This document shows, piece by piece, positions 6,501-14,951 of a stretch of 55,715 bases of DNA. Both the position numbers and the translations under genes were made by a program. The stretch comes from a virus. Position 1 is the first letter of the stretch. Every line of letters begins with the position of its first letter. A model generated the notes under the pieces. The model was given only the letters and a program-made list of their open reading frames with translations, ran no database searches and was not told the origin of the DNA. The DNA is taken from positions 1 to 55,715 of the IMG/VR virus record IMGVR_UViG_3300020193_000027; one strand, 5' to 3'.

Positions 6501-7178
6501 ATGGCTTCAGTAAGAATGACCAATGACTTACGTGACACAATTTATAACAAAGCTATGGAAGCTTTTAATTCGGCGCGGCCAGAGCCTAAGCCAACTACAG
6601 AGCTTACTAATCTTGTTAGAGATGCTATATTATCTTCGGAACCGTACAAAGCGTTAAAAGATCAATTTGATCGACAACACAGCTACTCTTTTAATTCGTT
6701 TGGCGGACCAACAAAAGGACTCTCTAGGGAAGACTGCGCCCGTTTGTATCTCAGCAGCAAAACAGGATTCCACTTAAATACCACCGAACAACTCGTATTC
6801 GAGTTTGTTCCAGCTTTTTCTATTTATAGGACAAACAGCTGGAACATGCCCGAGTTCAACTTTGACGAACTTGGGCCACAAGCTCAGTCTCAACTGTTAA
6901 ATGGCTGCAAACAAGCAGCACTCGACAAGCATCAGTACAGCATCGAAAGAGCAGACTACTCCACCAAGATTCGAAGCTTGCTCAAGCAATGTTCGACAGT
7001 AAAGCAGCTGCTACTTGCCTGGCCTGCTGGTGAGTCTTTCGTTCCTCACGAAGCCAAGACTCGCATGTACGAGCGCATCACCCGTGTTGCGCGCGCACAA
7101 CAAATCAAGGAAGAAGTTCAGTTCGACGACGCATTTGTCAACGAAGTAGTACTCACAGCAAAACTCATAGGAGGTTGA
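6501..7178 (+). CDS. Hypothetical protein (225 aa) between MoxR and VWA genes
   Basis: ATG 6501 is chosen because CGGAGAACCCT precedes it; the frame runs further upstream into the MoxR gene. The N-terminus (ASVRMTNDLRDTIYNKAMEA) recalls phage proteins annotated as Nmad5, a putative nucleotide-modification-associated domain, but I cannot confirm that by reading. The rest is helical, with no clear catalytic motif. It sits 11 bases after the MoxR gene and 1 base before the VWA gene, so the three are probably one functional set. Codon use is more AT-rich at the start than in its neighbours. Confidence 0.65.
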   Translation: MASVRMTNDLRDTIYNKAMEAFNSARPEPKPTTELTNLVRDAILSSEPYKALKDQFDRQHSYSFNSFGGPTKGLSREDCARLYLSSKTGFHLNTTEQLVFEFVPAFSIYRTNSWNMPEFNFDELGPQAQSQLLNGCKQAALDKHQYSIERADYSTKIRSLLKQCSTVKQLLLAWPAGESFVPHEAKTRMYERITRVARAQQIKEEVQFDDAFVNEVVLTAKLIGG

Positions 7179-7179
7179 T

Positions 7180-8310
7180 ATGTCTGCCGAAGGCGCGCTA
7201 GTCAAAGCGCGTTCGCAGCTGTTAATGGACCAGCCGTTCTTCGGAACGTTGGCCATCCGTCTTCGCCCTGTGCAACGTGAAGATATTAAGACCGCAGCTA
7301 CAGATGGTATTCATCTGTACTACGATCCTGCTTATATCCTTAAGCTAGATCCAATGCAGCTTCGTGGGCTCCTGGCTCACGAGGTTCTGCATTGTGTATT
7401 TAACCATCAGACACGTAGACAAGAACGTGATCACCAGCTGTGGAATATTGCTTGCGATTACGCAATCAACGACCACCTGATCGAATCAGGATTCATCCTG
7501 CCAAAAGGCGCTCTTTTAGACCCTGCCTACAAAGGTATGGGCGCGGAAGAAATTTACAACCTTATCAACAAAGAGCCCAGCAAACGCCCCAAGCCCTGCG
7601 CCTGGGGTATCGTGCTTGACGCAACAAGCGGCAGCCTTGAAGCAGGCTCTGCTGCTGAACAAGAATCCAACTGGCAGATCGCCGTAGGCGAAGCTGCTGC
7701 TGTAGCCAAAGCACGTGGCAAACTCCCTGGTAACATCGAGCTCTTTATCTCGGAAATACTTCAACCCAAGGTTGACTGGCGCACGGTCCTCTGGCCGTTT
7801 TTCACGGAACTTAACCGAGACGACTATTCGTGGCGCAAGCCTCACCGAGCATGGATTTCAGAAGATGAATATCTTCCGTCTATGTACCAAGAGATCTGTG
7901 GCAAAGTTGCAGTCGTCAACGATTCTAGTGGATCCATTACAGACGAGCAGGGCGCTCAGTTCATCTCTGAAGTAGATGCAGTCATGGCTCAGGTCCAGCC
8001 GTCATCAATTGTCTGGATCCAAGCAGACGCCCAAGTCCAAGACGTAAAAGTTCTTGATACGGGTGAACGCCTAAAAGCGTCACAGCTTCCTTCGTTCAAA
8101 GGGCGTGGCGGTACAGCGTTTACGCCAGCGTTTGAATATTTGCGCGACAACCACCCGGACGTACAAGCTATTGTTTATCTTACTGATTTAGAAACAGGCG
8201 CAGAAGACTTTGCGTCCGCTGAAGAAGCAGCATGCGCTCCAACGCTATGGGTATCCGTCAGCAAAAACCTTGTAGCACCATTTGGCGAAACAGTTTATTT
8301 GTCTGCTTGA
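7180..8310 (+). CDS. Metallopeptidase-like/VWA protein (DUF2201 type, 376 aa)
   Basis: The N-terminal domain contains HEVLHCVFNH at about residues 66-75, an HExxH zinc site as in the DUF2201 N-terminal putative metallopeptidase domain. The C-terminal part has a VWA-like MIDAS sequence NDSSGSI near 246-252 and later VYLTDLETG, matching the DUF2201 VWA-like domain. Such proteins pair with MoxR ATPases, as here. GGAGGTTGAT precedes the start. The MIDAS binds a metal and a client; the HExxH could be catalytic or structural. It closes the MoxR module. Confidence 0.8.
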   Translation: MSAEGALVKARSQLLMDQPFFGTLAIRLRPVQREDIKTAATDGIHLYYDPAYILKLDPMQLRGLLAHEVLHCVFNHQTRRQERDHQLWNIACDYAINDHLIESGFILPKGALLDPAYKGMGAEEIYNLINKEPSKRPKPCAWGIVLDATSGSLEAGSAAEQESNWQIAVGEAAAVAKARGKLPGNIELFISEILQPKVDWRTVLWPFFTELNRDDYSWRKPHRAWISEDEYLPSMYQEICGKVAVVNDSSGSITDEQGAQFISEVDAVMAQVQPSSIVWIQADAQVQDVKVLDTGERLKASQLPSFKGRGGTAFTPAFEYLRDNHPDVQAIVYLTDLETGAEDFASAEEAACAPTLWVSVSKNLVAPFGETVYLSA

Positions 8311-8361
8311 ATCTAATCATCAGCACTATTAACCTACAAAACTCAGGAAGGAGTCTTTGAT

Positions 8362-8580
8362 ATGCCACGTATCAAAAAAACCTATATCTTTCCAAGGTCT
8401 CACACGACTAACGAAAAGATTAACATAACCAGTTTAACAATTGCCATGGGCACAGTCTCCAAAGACAAAACGTTCCAGAAAATGGGCGTCGAAATGGTAA
8501 ATTCACTTTACACCAAATCACAGATGCAAGTCATGCGTCGCGCCAATGCGCTACTTGCTGTGCTCCGAGCCCATCAATAG
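8362..8580 (+). CDS. Small basic hypothetical protein (72 aa)
   Basis: GGAAGGAG precedes the ATG by about 10 bases. The product is basic, with an N-terminal Lys/Arg cluster and a C-terminal helix (QMQVMRRANALLAVLRAHQ). No domain is recognised; nucleic-acid binding is plausible from charge. Its last codons lie inside a terminator-like hairpin, and its stop TAG overlaps a possible GTG start of the next small gene. Confidence 0.6.
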   Translation: MPRIKKTYIFPRSHTTNEKINITSLTIAMGTVSKDKTFQKMGVEMVNSLYTKSQMQVMRRANALLAVLRAHQ

Positions 8581-8591
8581 TGGGCTTTTTT
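8568..8591 (+). terminator. Terminator overlapping a gene end
   Basis: The stem AGCCCA/TGGGCT (8568-8573 with 8581-8586) is followed by six T residues. It overlaps the stop codon of the 72-aa gene and the first codons of the next small gene. It may attenuate transcription between the MoxR module and the polymerase gene. Confidence 0.6.
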
Positions 8592-8735
8592 GAGCCCGAC
8601 GATTTCAAAGTCCTCGAACTTCTTTCATCCGGCTATCCAATCCAAGAGATAGTCGAAAAGCTCGAAGTCTCTGAAGAATACGTACGTCAGATCATAACCA
8701 TTATAGAAGACACGGTGCATGACTACCAAGGCTAA
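8580..8735 (+). CDS. Small helix-turn-helix protein (51 aa)
   Basis: An open frame runs from GTG 8580 (overlapping the upstream stop as TAGTG) to TAA 8735, overlapping the DNA polymerase start by 17 bases. The residues VLELLSSGYPIQEIVEKLE then VSEEYVRQIITI follow the spacing of a LuxR/sigma-like helix-turn-helix (LLSSG...I..KL.VSE..V...I). This is a plausible tiny DNA-binding regulator placed directly before the polymerase gene. No upstream ribosome-binding site is clear, so coupling to the preceding gene is assumed. Confidence 0.5.
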   Translation: MGFFEPDDFKVLELLSSGYPIQEIVEKLEVSEEYVRQIITIIEDTVHDYQG

Positions 8736-10548
8736 AACTCTGCTGACCCTCGACTTCGAGACTTATTACGACGCCAAGGTCAGCCTTACTAAAATGACCA
8801 CAATGGAATATGTCAAGCACCCCATGTTTAAAGTCTGGGGTGTTGGCATCAAAGTCAACGACGAGCCTGCTGAATGGTACAGCGCAGACGAAGCCGAAGA
8901 CGCCTTGCAGCAATTCGACTGGAATGACATTCAGCTGCTGTGCCACAACACGCTCTTCGACGGTTATATCTTGGCCATACACTACGGTATTACACCGACG
9001 TACTACCTGGACACCGCTGCAATGGCACGCGGTTACTTCCCTGGTCTTAAAGCTTCATTGAAAGACACCAGCATTCGCCTTTTTCCAAACGACGAGTCAA
9101 TGCGAAAAGGCGACGATCTGATCAAAGCCAAAGGCCTGTTCGATCTCCCACCAGAAATTGAAGCTGACCTGGCCAAGTACTGTTTACAGGATGTCGAACT
9201 TACCCACGCTATCTATCACAAGATGCTCGAGGGCTATCCAAACTCTGAGCTTGATCTCATCGACCTTACTACGCGCATGTTCTGTCGGCCAGTCTTGAAG
9301 ATAGACCGAGAACGATTGATCGCGTACTACGATCAAGAAACCAAAAGCACTGAAGATCTGATTACAAGCTCCGGTGCAACGCGCGAGATTCTCGCCAGCA
9401 ACGATAAGTTTGTAGCTCATCTGGCTACGCTTGGCATTACTCCACCAACCAAGCGCAGTCCAACAACCGGCAAACAGATCCCGGCGTTTGGCAAAAACGA
9501 CGCAGGCTGGAAACAACTACGAGCGCTGTATCCACAGTACGAGTCCCTTTGGAACGCCCGTGCAGCTGCTAAGTCCCGCATCAACGAAACGAGGTCCCGT
9601 CGGTTCCTCGATGCAGTCCATGAAGACAACACAATCAGTGTTCCGCTGCGCTATTACGCAGCTCATACCGGTCGTTTTGGCGGTACCGAAAAGATTAACC
9701 TGCAGAATCTACCTCGAGGTAGCGAGCTACGCAAGTGCCTAATCGCACCAGACGACCACTTCCTTTATGTTGCTGACCTGTCCAACATTGAAGCGCGAAT
9801 GCTTGCTTGGTTAGCCGGAGAAACGTCGCTGCTTGAGCAGTTTAGGATAGGTGATGATATATACAGTAACTTCGCTAGTCGTATTTACAACAAGCCGATT
9901 AATAAAAAAGACAACCCAACCGAGCGATTTGTAGGCAAGACCGCAATCCTCGGTCTTGGTTATGGCATGGGCCATAACAAATTTAAGCTGACATTAGAAT
10001 CAGGTGCATCAGGTCCAACTACACAGATCTCCGAATCAGACGCAATTAACATTGTGTTCACCTATCGATCTACTTACTCCCAGATTACACTGCTTTGGGC
10101 ACGGCTCGAGAACCTTCTGAAACAGTCACTTCATCGTGACAATCATGGAACTAGATACAGAGACATCCTTACCGTTACAGATCGGGCGTTGGTTTTGCCC
10201 AACGGGATGTCGCTTAAATACCACAACCTCGAACCGTCCCCCACGGGCCTGACCTATCAGACCCGCAATCAGATGCAAGAAGCGACATACGGCGGCCGAA
10301 TAACCGAGAACGTTATCCAAGCATTGTCCAGAATAGTAATTACCGACAGCCTACTTAGGCTAAGCCGCTCCATTGACGGCGGCCAAATAGCGCTCACCGT
10401 CCACGACGAAATCGTCATTGTAGCACCGGATAAAGATCCTGATGCTACAATGAAGTTGATCATTAAGGATCTATGCACACCTCCGCCCTGGGCACCAGAT
10501 TTACCTCTAGCAGCCGAAGGCGGATACGACAGGAAGTACAGTAAGTAA
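8719..10548 (+). CDS. Family A DNA polymerase with 3'-5' exonuclease (609 aa)
   Basis: Exonuclease motifs are intact: LTLDFETYY (Exo I, D12/E14), CHNTLFDG (Exo II, about 75-82) and YCLQDVELT (Exo III, about 154-162). Polymerase motifs follow: YVADLSNIEARMLAWL (motif A, Asp near 352), KTAILGLGYGMG (motif B, about 407-418) and VHDEI (motif C, near 561). The protein is the phage replicative polymerase: proofreading, no 5'-3' exonuclease domain. At 609 aa it is a little shorter than T7 gp5. The stop overlaps the csrA-like start (TAATG), so the two are translationally coupled. Confidence 0.95.
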   Translation: MTTKAKTLLTLDFETYYDAKVSLTKMTTMEYVKHPMFKVWGVGIKVNDEPAEWYSADEAEDALQQFDWNDIQLLCHNTLFDGYILAIHYGITPTYYLDTAAMARGYFPGLKASLKDTSIRLFPNDESMRKGDDLIKAKGLFDLPPEIEADLAKYCLQDVELTHAIYHKMLEGYPNSELDLIDLTTRMFCRPVLKIDRERLIAYYDQETKSTEDLITSSGATREILASNDKFVAHLATLGITPPTKRSPTTGKQIPAFGKNDAGWKQLRALYPQYESLWNARAAAKSRINETRSRRFLDAVHEDNTISVPLRYYAAHTGRFGGTEKINLQNLPRGSELRKCLIAPDDHFLYVADLSNIEARMLAWLAGETSLLEQFRIGDDIYSNFASRIYNKPINKKDNPTERFVGKTAILGLGYGMGHNKFKLTLESGASGPTTQISESDAINIVFTYRSTYSQITLLWARLENLLKQSLHRDNHGTRYRDILTVTDRALVLPNGMSLKYHNLEPSPTGLTYQTRNQMQEATYGGRITENVIQALSRIVITDSLLRLSRSIDGGQIALTVHDEIVIVAPDKDPDATMKLIIKDLCTPPPWAPDLPLAAEGGYDRKYSK

Positions 10549-10754
10549 TGTCGCGCTTGGTTCTAACAAGACGTCTTGGGCAATCAGTCGTTATCCATCA
10601 CGACAACAAAACCATTGCCACTGTAAAAGTATCCCGCGTAGATAGGTATAATGTACGACTGGCCTTTGTCGCCGAACCTACGATCGTTATAGATCGACAG
10701 GAAATATTCGACGAAGAAAATCCCTGTACCATCAAGGAGAAAAAGCAAGACTAA
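10548..10754 (+). CDS. csrA: CsrA/RsmA-like RNA-binding regulator (68 aa)
   Basis: The sequence follows CsrA strand by strand: LVLTRRLGQSVVI at the N-terminus (host consensus LILTRRVGETLMI), a central VKVSRVDRYNVRLAF, then IVIDRQEIF in place of VHREEIY. The N-terminal Leu-Thr-Arg-Arg and the late Arg (R before QEI), which form the RNA-binding surface, are kept. CsrA dimers bind GGA motifs near ribosome-binding sites to block or protect mRNAs. The gene overlaps the polymerase stop (TAATG). It could retune host Csr circuits or time phage translation. Confidence 0.88.
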   Translation: MSRLVLTRRLGQSVVIHHDNKTIATVKVSRVDRYNVRLAFVAEPTIVIDRQEIFDEENPCTIKEKKQD

Positions 10755-10772
10755 TGCTTTTCCGGAGATTTT

Positions 10773-13319
10773 ATGAAGGTTACGTTTTTGGAAGCCACAA
10801 ACGGCTTCTCACTGAGTAAACATTACTTCACCAATGGTGACACAAGACCTTATCCGTATGTCAAAGACGTAACTTCACACGAGCATTCAATACAGATTTC
10901 TCAAGCTGGCTTGGTCCAGCTGGAAGACCTTATCCGCACGCATTCAAACTCTGGGCACTGCATGCTCAAAGGGGCGCTTAAACGCCCACTTGCCTCTGAA
11001 AGCCGCGCACAAAAAAGCGATCGGCTTGCCCTAAACGGTTTGCTCGTTCTTGATTTCGACGCAATCACATTGCCACGTCGCACCATCAGATCAACAAACC
11101 TCACAGCAAACGACGTCCAGTTAATTGCTGAGCAGATCATTGCTGACCTGCCAACGCAGCTGCACGACGTAAGCTACATAGCACAAGCATCAGCTAGTCT
11201 CGGCCTCAAGAGCGAGCGCATATCGATGCACATCTTTATGTTGCTAACCGTGCCAATACCGCCTAAGTCAATCAAGTTTTGGCTGCAACACGTTAACTAC
11301 ACGTCTGACCTTTTCAAGACGCAACTGACGCTCAGCGCCAACGGCCAGTCGCTGCGGTATCCGCTCGACGTATCAGTTGCAGACAACAGCAAGCTGATCT
11401 TCATTGCGCCGCCAACATTTGAAGATCCACTGCAGAACCCGTTTGTTTCTGATCAAGACCGTATTGTTCGTGTCGATCGGGCAAATGCGTCATTTGACTT
11501 GGCAGCCTTGATGACATCTCTGAATCCAGAGACAACGTTTCAAACTGGTCAAGCATTGAAAGATGAGCTGCGGCAGTTCAGCGGCATCAAGAAAAAATCA
11601 GCAAAGCTGCAGACAATGACCATTGACCATCAGACTCAAGAGGTCTTGCTTAATCCGGACAAGATGTCTATCAGCATTGCCGACTCTTCGGCTATGCCAT
11701 GGATCCGATGCAATATCAACGGCGGAGACAGCGGCGGGTATTACTTCAATATCGAACGTCCAACCTACATGTTCAATTTCAAGGACGAGCCGATATTCGA
11801 AATCGAAAGAGCCGACAAAGAGTTCTACAAAAGCATTTTCGAGCTCTTTAAGACGCACCTCGAAAAATCTGGTAAGTCCAACTACCCGATTGTGCTTCGC
11901 GACTACTACACAGACGTTTACTACAACGGCGTGTACGACCCTAACCTCAACCAGTTCACGGAAGAGTTCCCGCTCGTACCGACCAGCAAGACCAGTATCG
12001 AAGGTTTTATGCTGAGCCATGGACGGCCAGCACCCGACTTTGTCCGGGACGCACGTGTTGTCTTTAATCCAACATCAAACAGCGAATCGATCGATTTCGA
12101 GAACGTACCGTATTTCGTCAACATGTACCGCAGGACCAAGTACATGCTTGACCAAAAGATCCCGAACAAGCCACTAGAATATGGCCACGCAAAACTGATC
12201 TCGAACGTCTGCCCACGTGTCTACACGTTGGTACATCACGTACTAGGCAACGGCGACGCCGAGTTCGAGCACTTCATCAACTGGCTGTCGTACATCTTCC
12301 AGACCCGCCAAAAGGCCAAGACCGCTTGGGTCTTTGGCGGCGTACCCGGTACAGGTAAAGGTCTGTTCTACAGCAAAGTGCTTCGGCCGCTGTTTGGCAG
12401 CGAGCACGTACCCATGAAGGCGCTACAGAACATCGAAGAGCATTTCAACCTGTACATGCGCAACGCGCTGTTCCTAGTTGTCGACGAGTTCCACATGTCG
12501 TCGTCATCAATCGGCACAATGAAGATCGCCGACAAGCTCAAGAACCAGATCACGGAAGACACCATCACGATCCGCGCAATGCGGACCAACCAAGTGGAGA
12601 TTCCGAACTACACGAATTTCATCTTCCTAACCAACAGGAACGACGCCATCAAGATCGAGGACGGCGATCGGCGGTACAACATCCCGCCCCGCCAGGAATG
12701 CAAGATCGAAGAGGCGTACCCCAAGCTTCTTAAAGAGCTCGACCTTATGACTGAAGAGCTCGACGCATTTGCTGGTTATCTGCAGACCTTCAAGATAGAC
12801 GAACGCATGGTTCAGACCTGCATCGACAACACTGCCAAAAACCAAATGCGGCATGTATCGATGTCTATCATGGAAGAGTTTGCCGAAGCGCTAAAGCGAG
12901 GAGATTTGTTGTTTTTTAGCGACATCCTCGAGATTAACATTTCTAACGCGCAAAACATGAACGAAGTATCTACTGCGCAGCGCATCGTCAAAGGCTGGAT
13001 TGCCTTAGCCAAGTTCACATATATGGTAATCCCAATGGAGCATTTGCGTACGGTTTTTCACGTACAAACCGAAGCAAACCCCCGTTTGTCACAGCGAGAA
13101 TTCGCCAAGCAAATGAGTAAGTTTGGGATAGTGCCTGGCCGTAAGCGTATGCCAGGAGCCGGCCGAGAAACGCATCCTGTTACAGGCGTTATTGTAAATT
13201 GGCAACAAGACGAGCTTGAGATTCATAGACTAATCAAAGTCTACTTTGATGCAACAGACGAACGACAACTGTTGCAAAATCCAGACATTGGCTATACTAA
13301 TACCAGTAATTACAACTGA
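10773..13319 (+). CDS. PrimPol-SF3 helicase (primase-helicase), 848 aa
   Basis: The N-terminal third resembles an archaeo-eukaryotic primase/PrimPol: LLVLDFDAI (metal-binding DxD, about 90-98), ISMHIFML (about 150-157) and LRYPLDVSV (about 193-201). The C-terminal part is an SF3/D5-like helicase: Walker A FGGVPGTGKG (about 520-530), Walker B LFLVVDEFHMS (about 565-575) and a sensor region FLTNRNDAIKIEDGDRRYNI (about 615-634). One chain would thus prime and unwind. GGAGATTTT precedes the ATG. Together with the family A polymerase it forms a compact replisome; no separate primase is seen. Confidence 0.85.
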   Translation: MKVTFLEATNGFSLSKHYFTNGDTRPYPYVKDVTSHEHSIQISQAGLVQLEDLIRTHSNSGHCMLKGALKRPLASESRAQKSDRLALNGLLVLDFDAITLPRRTIRSTNLTANDVQLIAEQIIADLPTQLHDVSYIAQASASLGLKSERISMHIFMLLTVPIPPKSIKFWLQHVNYTSDLFKTQLTLSANGQSLRYPLDVSVADNSKLIFIAPPTFEDPLQNPFVSDQDRIVRVDRANASFDLAALMTSLNPETTFQTGQALKDELRQFSGIKKKSAKLQTMTIDHQTQEVLLNPDKMSISIADSSAMPWIRCNINGGDSGGYYFNIERPTYMFNFKDEPIFEIERADKEFYKSIFELFKTHLEKSGKSNYPIVLRDYYTDVYYNGVYDPNLNQFTEEFPLVPTSKTSIEGFMLSHGRPAPDFVRDARVVFNPTSNSESIDFENVPYFVNMYRRTKYMLDQKIPNKPLEYGHAKLISNVCPRVYTLVHHVLGNGDAEFEHFINWLSYIFQTRQKAKTAWVFGGVPGTGKGLFYSKVLRPLFGSEHVPMKALQNIEEHFNLYMRNALFLVVDEFHMSSSSIGTMKIADKLKNQITEDTITIRAMRTNQVEIPNYTNFIFLTNRNDAIKIEDGDRRYNIPPRQECKIEEAYPKLLKELDLMTEELDAFAGYLQTFKIDERMVQTCIDNTAKNQMRHVSMSIMEEFAEALKRGDLLFFSDILEINISNAQNMNEVSTAQRIVKGWIALAKFTYMVIPMEHLRTVFHVQTEANPRLSQREFAKQMSKFGIVPGRKRMPGAGRETHPVTGVIVNWQQDELEIHRLIKVYFDATDERQLLQNPDIGYTNTSNYN

Positions 13320-13330
13320 GTATAGTCACT

Positions 13331-14080
13331 TTGAAAAACTTAACGCAGAGCTCCAGGCCGGACTCTGACGACGCTTTCCAAAAACCCGACAAATTCGGCC
13401 CTGTTTCTACGTGGTCTTATTCGGCTCTCAAGACTTTCGAAGAGTGTCCGTACAGGATCTTCATCCAACGCGTTAAAAAAATCCCTGAGCCCCCAAGCTC
13501 AGCAGCTGATCGCGGTACCGCGATACACAAACTAGCTGAAGAGTTCATAAAAGGCGAGATCGGCGAGCTTCCGCCAGAACTGGCCAAATTCGCAGACGAC
13601 TTCCACGAGCTCCGCCACCTGTTTAGCGAAGCCAAAGTAGAAGTCGAAGGCGAATGGGGATTCAGCATAGAGTGGGAAGCTGTAGGCTGGATGGTGCCGC
13701 AGACCTGGGCACGCATCAAACTTGACGCAATAGTGCATCAGGACGAGACCAGCGCCCGAGTCATCGACTTTAAGACAGGCAAAAAGTTCGGCAACGAAAT
13801 ACATCATTCACAGCAATGCTTGTTGTACGCTATTGCCGCTTTCTTCCGATTTCCGCTTATCGAGCTTGTGCAAACCGAGCTTTGGTATCTGGATAAAAGA
13901 GAGCGGACTGTTCGCGCGTTTACTAGAACAGAAGCTATGCAGTTCGCACCAAGCTTCCATCGCAGGGGCGTCATCATGACAACCTGCGAAGACTTTGCCC
14001 CGACGCCTAGCAAAGACTCATGCAAATGGTGTCCGTACAGCAAAGGTGAGCACCCTGAGTGTACTTGGGGGATTAAATAA
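13331..14080 (+). CDS. PD-(D/E)XK nuclease with Fe-S cysteines (Cas4/RecB-like), 249 aa
   Basis: Motifs occur in RecB/Cas4 order: RGTAIHK (His near 66), RIKLDAI (Asp near 138), VIDFKTGKK (D-x-K near 145-147) and a QxxxLYA helix (near 160). One Cys near residue 39 (EECPYRIF) and three C-terminal Cys (CKWCPYSKGEHPEC, about 230-243) match the 4Fe-4S cage of Cas4/AddB-type nucleases. The start is probably TTG 13331; no ATG is in frame until the middle of the gene. A strong terminator follows. Its likely role is end resection in phage recombination. Confidence 0.85.
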   Translation: MKNLTQSSRPDSDDAFQKPDKFGPVSTWSYSALKTFEECPYRIFIQRVKKIPEPPSSAADRGTAIHKLAEEFIKGEIGELPPELAKFADDFHELRHLFSEAKVEVEGEWGFSIEWEAVGWMVPQTWARIKLDAIVHQDETSARVIDFKTGKKFGNEIHHSQQCLLYAIAAFFRFPLIELVQTELWYLDKRERTVRAFTRTEAMQFAPSFHRRGVIMTTCEDFAPTPSKDSCKWCPYSKGEHPECTWGIK

Positions 14081-14091
14081 GTTCTCCTTTT

Positions 14092-14118
14092 AGCTCCTCT
14101 AAATGAGGAGCTTTTTTT
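14092..14118 (+). terminator. Rho-independent terminator
   Basis: The perfect 8-bp stem AGCTCCTC/GAGGAGCT with loop TAAAT is followed by seven T residues. It separates the polymerase-primase-nuclease unit from the gp88/SNF2 unit. Confidence 0.92.
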
Positions 14119-14155
14119 GCGGGTATACATAGCCCACGTAGCCCAAGGAGAACTT

Positions 14156-14332
14156 ATGGCTCTTTTCATGAGGTTGCTTGCAGCCTTAGAAATAGTTTTA
14201 TTTCTCAAAAAGTTACGAGAACAAAATGACTCAACTGCAAATTATCAACGTTCAACTTCTATCCAATCGAACAAGATACCGCAAGAGCATCAAGCCCCCC
14301 AACGGCAAGATGCTCAAACCGGGAAGCAGTAA
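14156..14332 (+). CDS. Small hypothetical protein (58 aa)
   Basis: ATG 14156 is preceded by AAGGAGAACTT, a strong ribosome-binding site. The N-terminus is a short hydrophobic helix (ALFMRLLAALEIVLFLKKL), possibly a signal-anchor or amphipathic helix; the C-terminal half is Gln/Lys-rich and looks disordered. It overlaps the following gene by 107 bases if that gene starts at 14226, which suggests that one of the two starts is wrong. No function is recognised. Confidence 0.5.
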   Translation: MALFMRLLAALEIVLFLKKLREQNDSTANYQRSTSIQSNKIPQEHQAPQRQDAQTGKQ

Positions 14333-14909
14333 TAAAAAACTCGGGGCCCTCGTCCGCAAAGGAATGTGGCGGGGGCTCCCGATCTTTTCCCTAACTCTCG
14401 AAGAACGTAAAACCTGCCCATCGCACTGCGAACAGTGGATGAACTGCTACGGCAACAACATGCCATTCGCTCATCGGTTTGACCACACCAATCCGTGGTT
14501 CGAGCTTTCTCTGACCAATGAACTCGTTCAACTGTCCGAGAAACACAAACCAGGGTTCGTGGTCCGTTTGCACGTACTCGGCGACTTCTACTCCGAAGAG
14601 TACGTACGCTTCTGGCTTGGCATGATGTGCTCACTGCCACAGATCAAAGTATTCGGCTACACGCACCATCGCCACGACAGCACGATCGGCAGACTGATCG
14701 GCAACTTAAACCACACGTTCCCTCAGCGCTGGCGCGTCCGCTTCTCGGACGACCCCAACATGGAGTTTCGCTCCCAGGTTGTTGCGTCCGAGCAACACGC
14801 CGGTAACGACGGCATCGTCTGCCCCGAACAGCTCGGGCTCACGGAGTCCTGTGGCGACTGCGGCTACTGCTGGCATAGCGAAAAACCGGTTTATTTCCTT
14901 GAACATTAG
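14226..14909 (+). CDS. Gp88-family protein (227 aa)
   Basis: The segment LEERKTCPSHCEQWMNCYGNNM, with RLHVLGDFYSEEYVRFW and the C-terminal Cys-rich ESCGDCGYCW, matches my memory of the mycobacteriophage gp88-like family, which is widespread in phages and of unknown activity. The conserved Cys positions suggest a metal or Fe-S site. The start is uncertain: ATG 14226 gives strong overlap with the previous ORF, while ATG 14309 (MLKPGSSNKK) would keep the conserved core. It sits in the recombination block. Confidence 0.7.
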   Translation: MTQLQIINVQLLSNRTRYRKSIKPPNGKMLKPGSSNKKLGALVRKGMWRGLPIFSLTLEERKTCPSHCEQWMNCYGNNMPFAHRFDHTNPWFELSLTNELVQLSEKHKPGFVVRLHVLGDFYSEEYVRFWLGMMCSLPQIKVFGYTHHRHDSTIGRLIGNLNHTFPQRWRVRFSDDPNMEFRSQVVASEQHAGNDGIVCPEQLGLTESCGDCGYCWHSEKPVYFLEH

Positions 14910-14951
14910 TATTAGTTCCGCTAATATCGAAACCTTACTGAGATATTTCTA

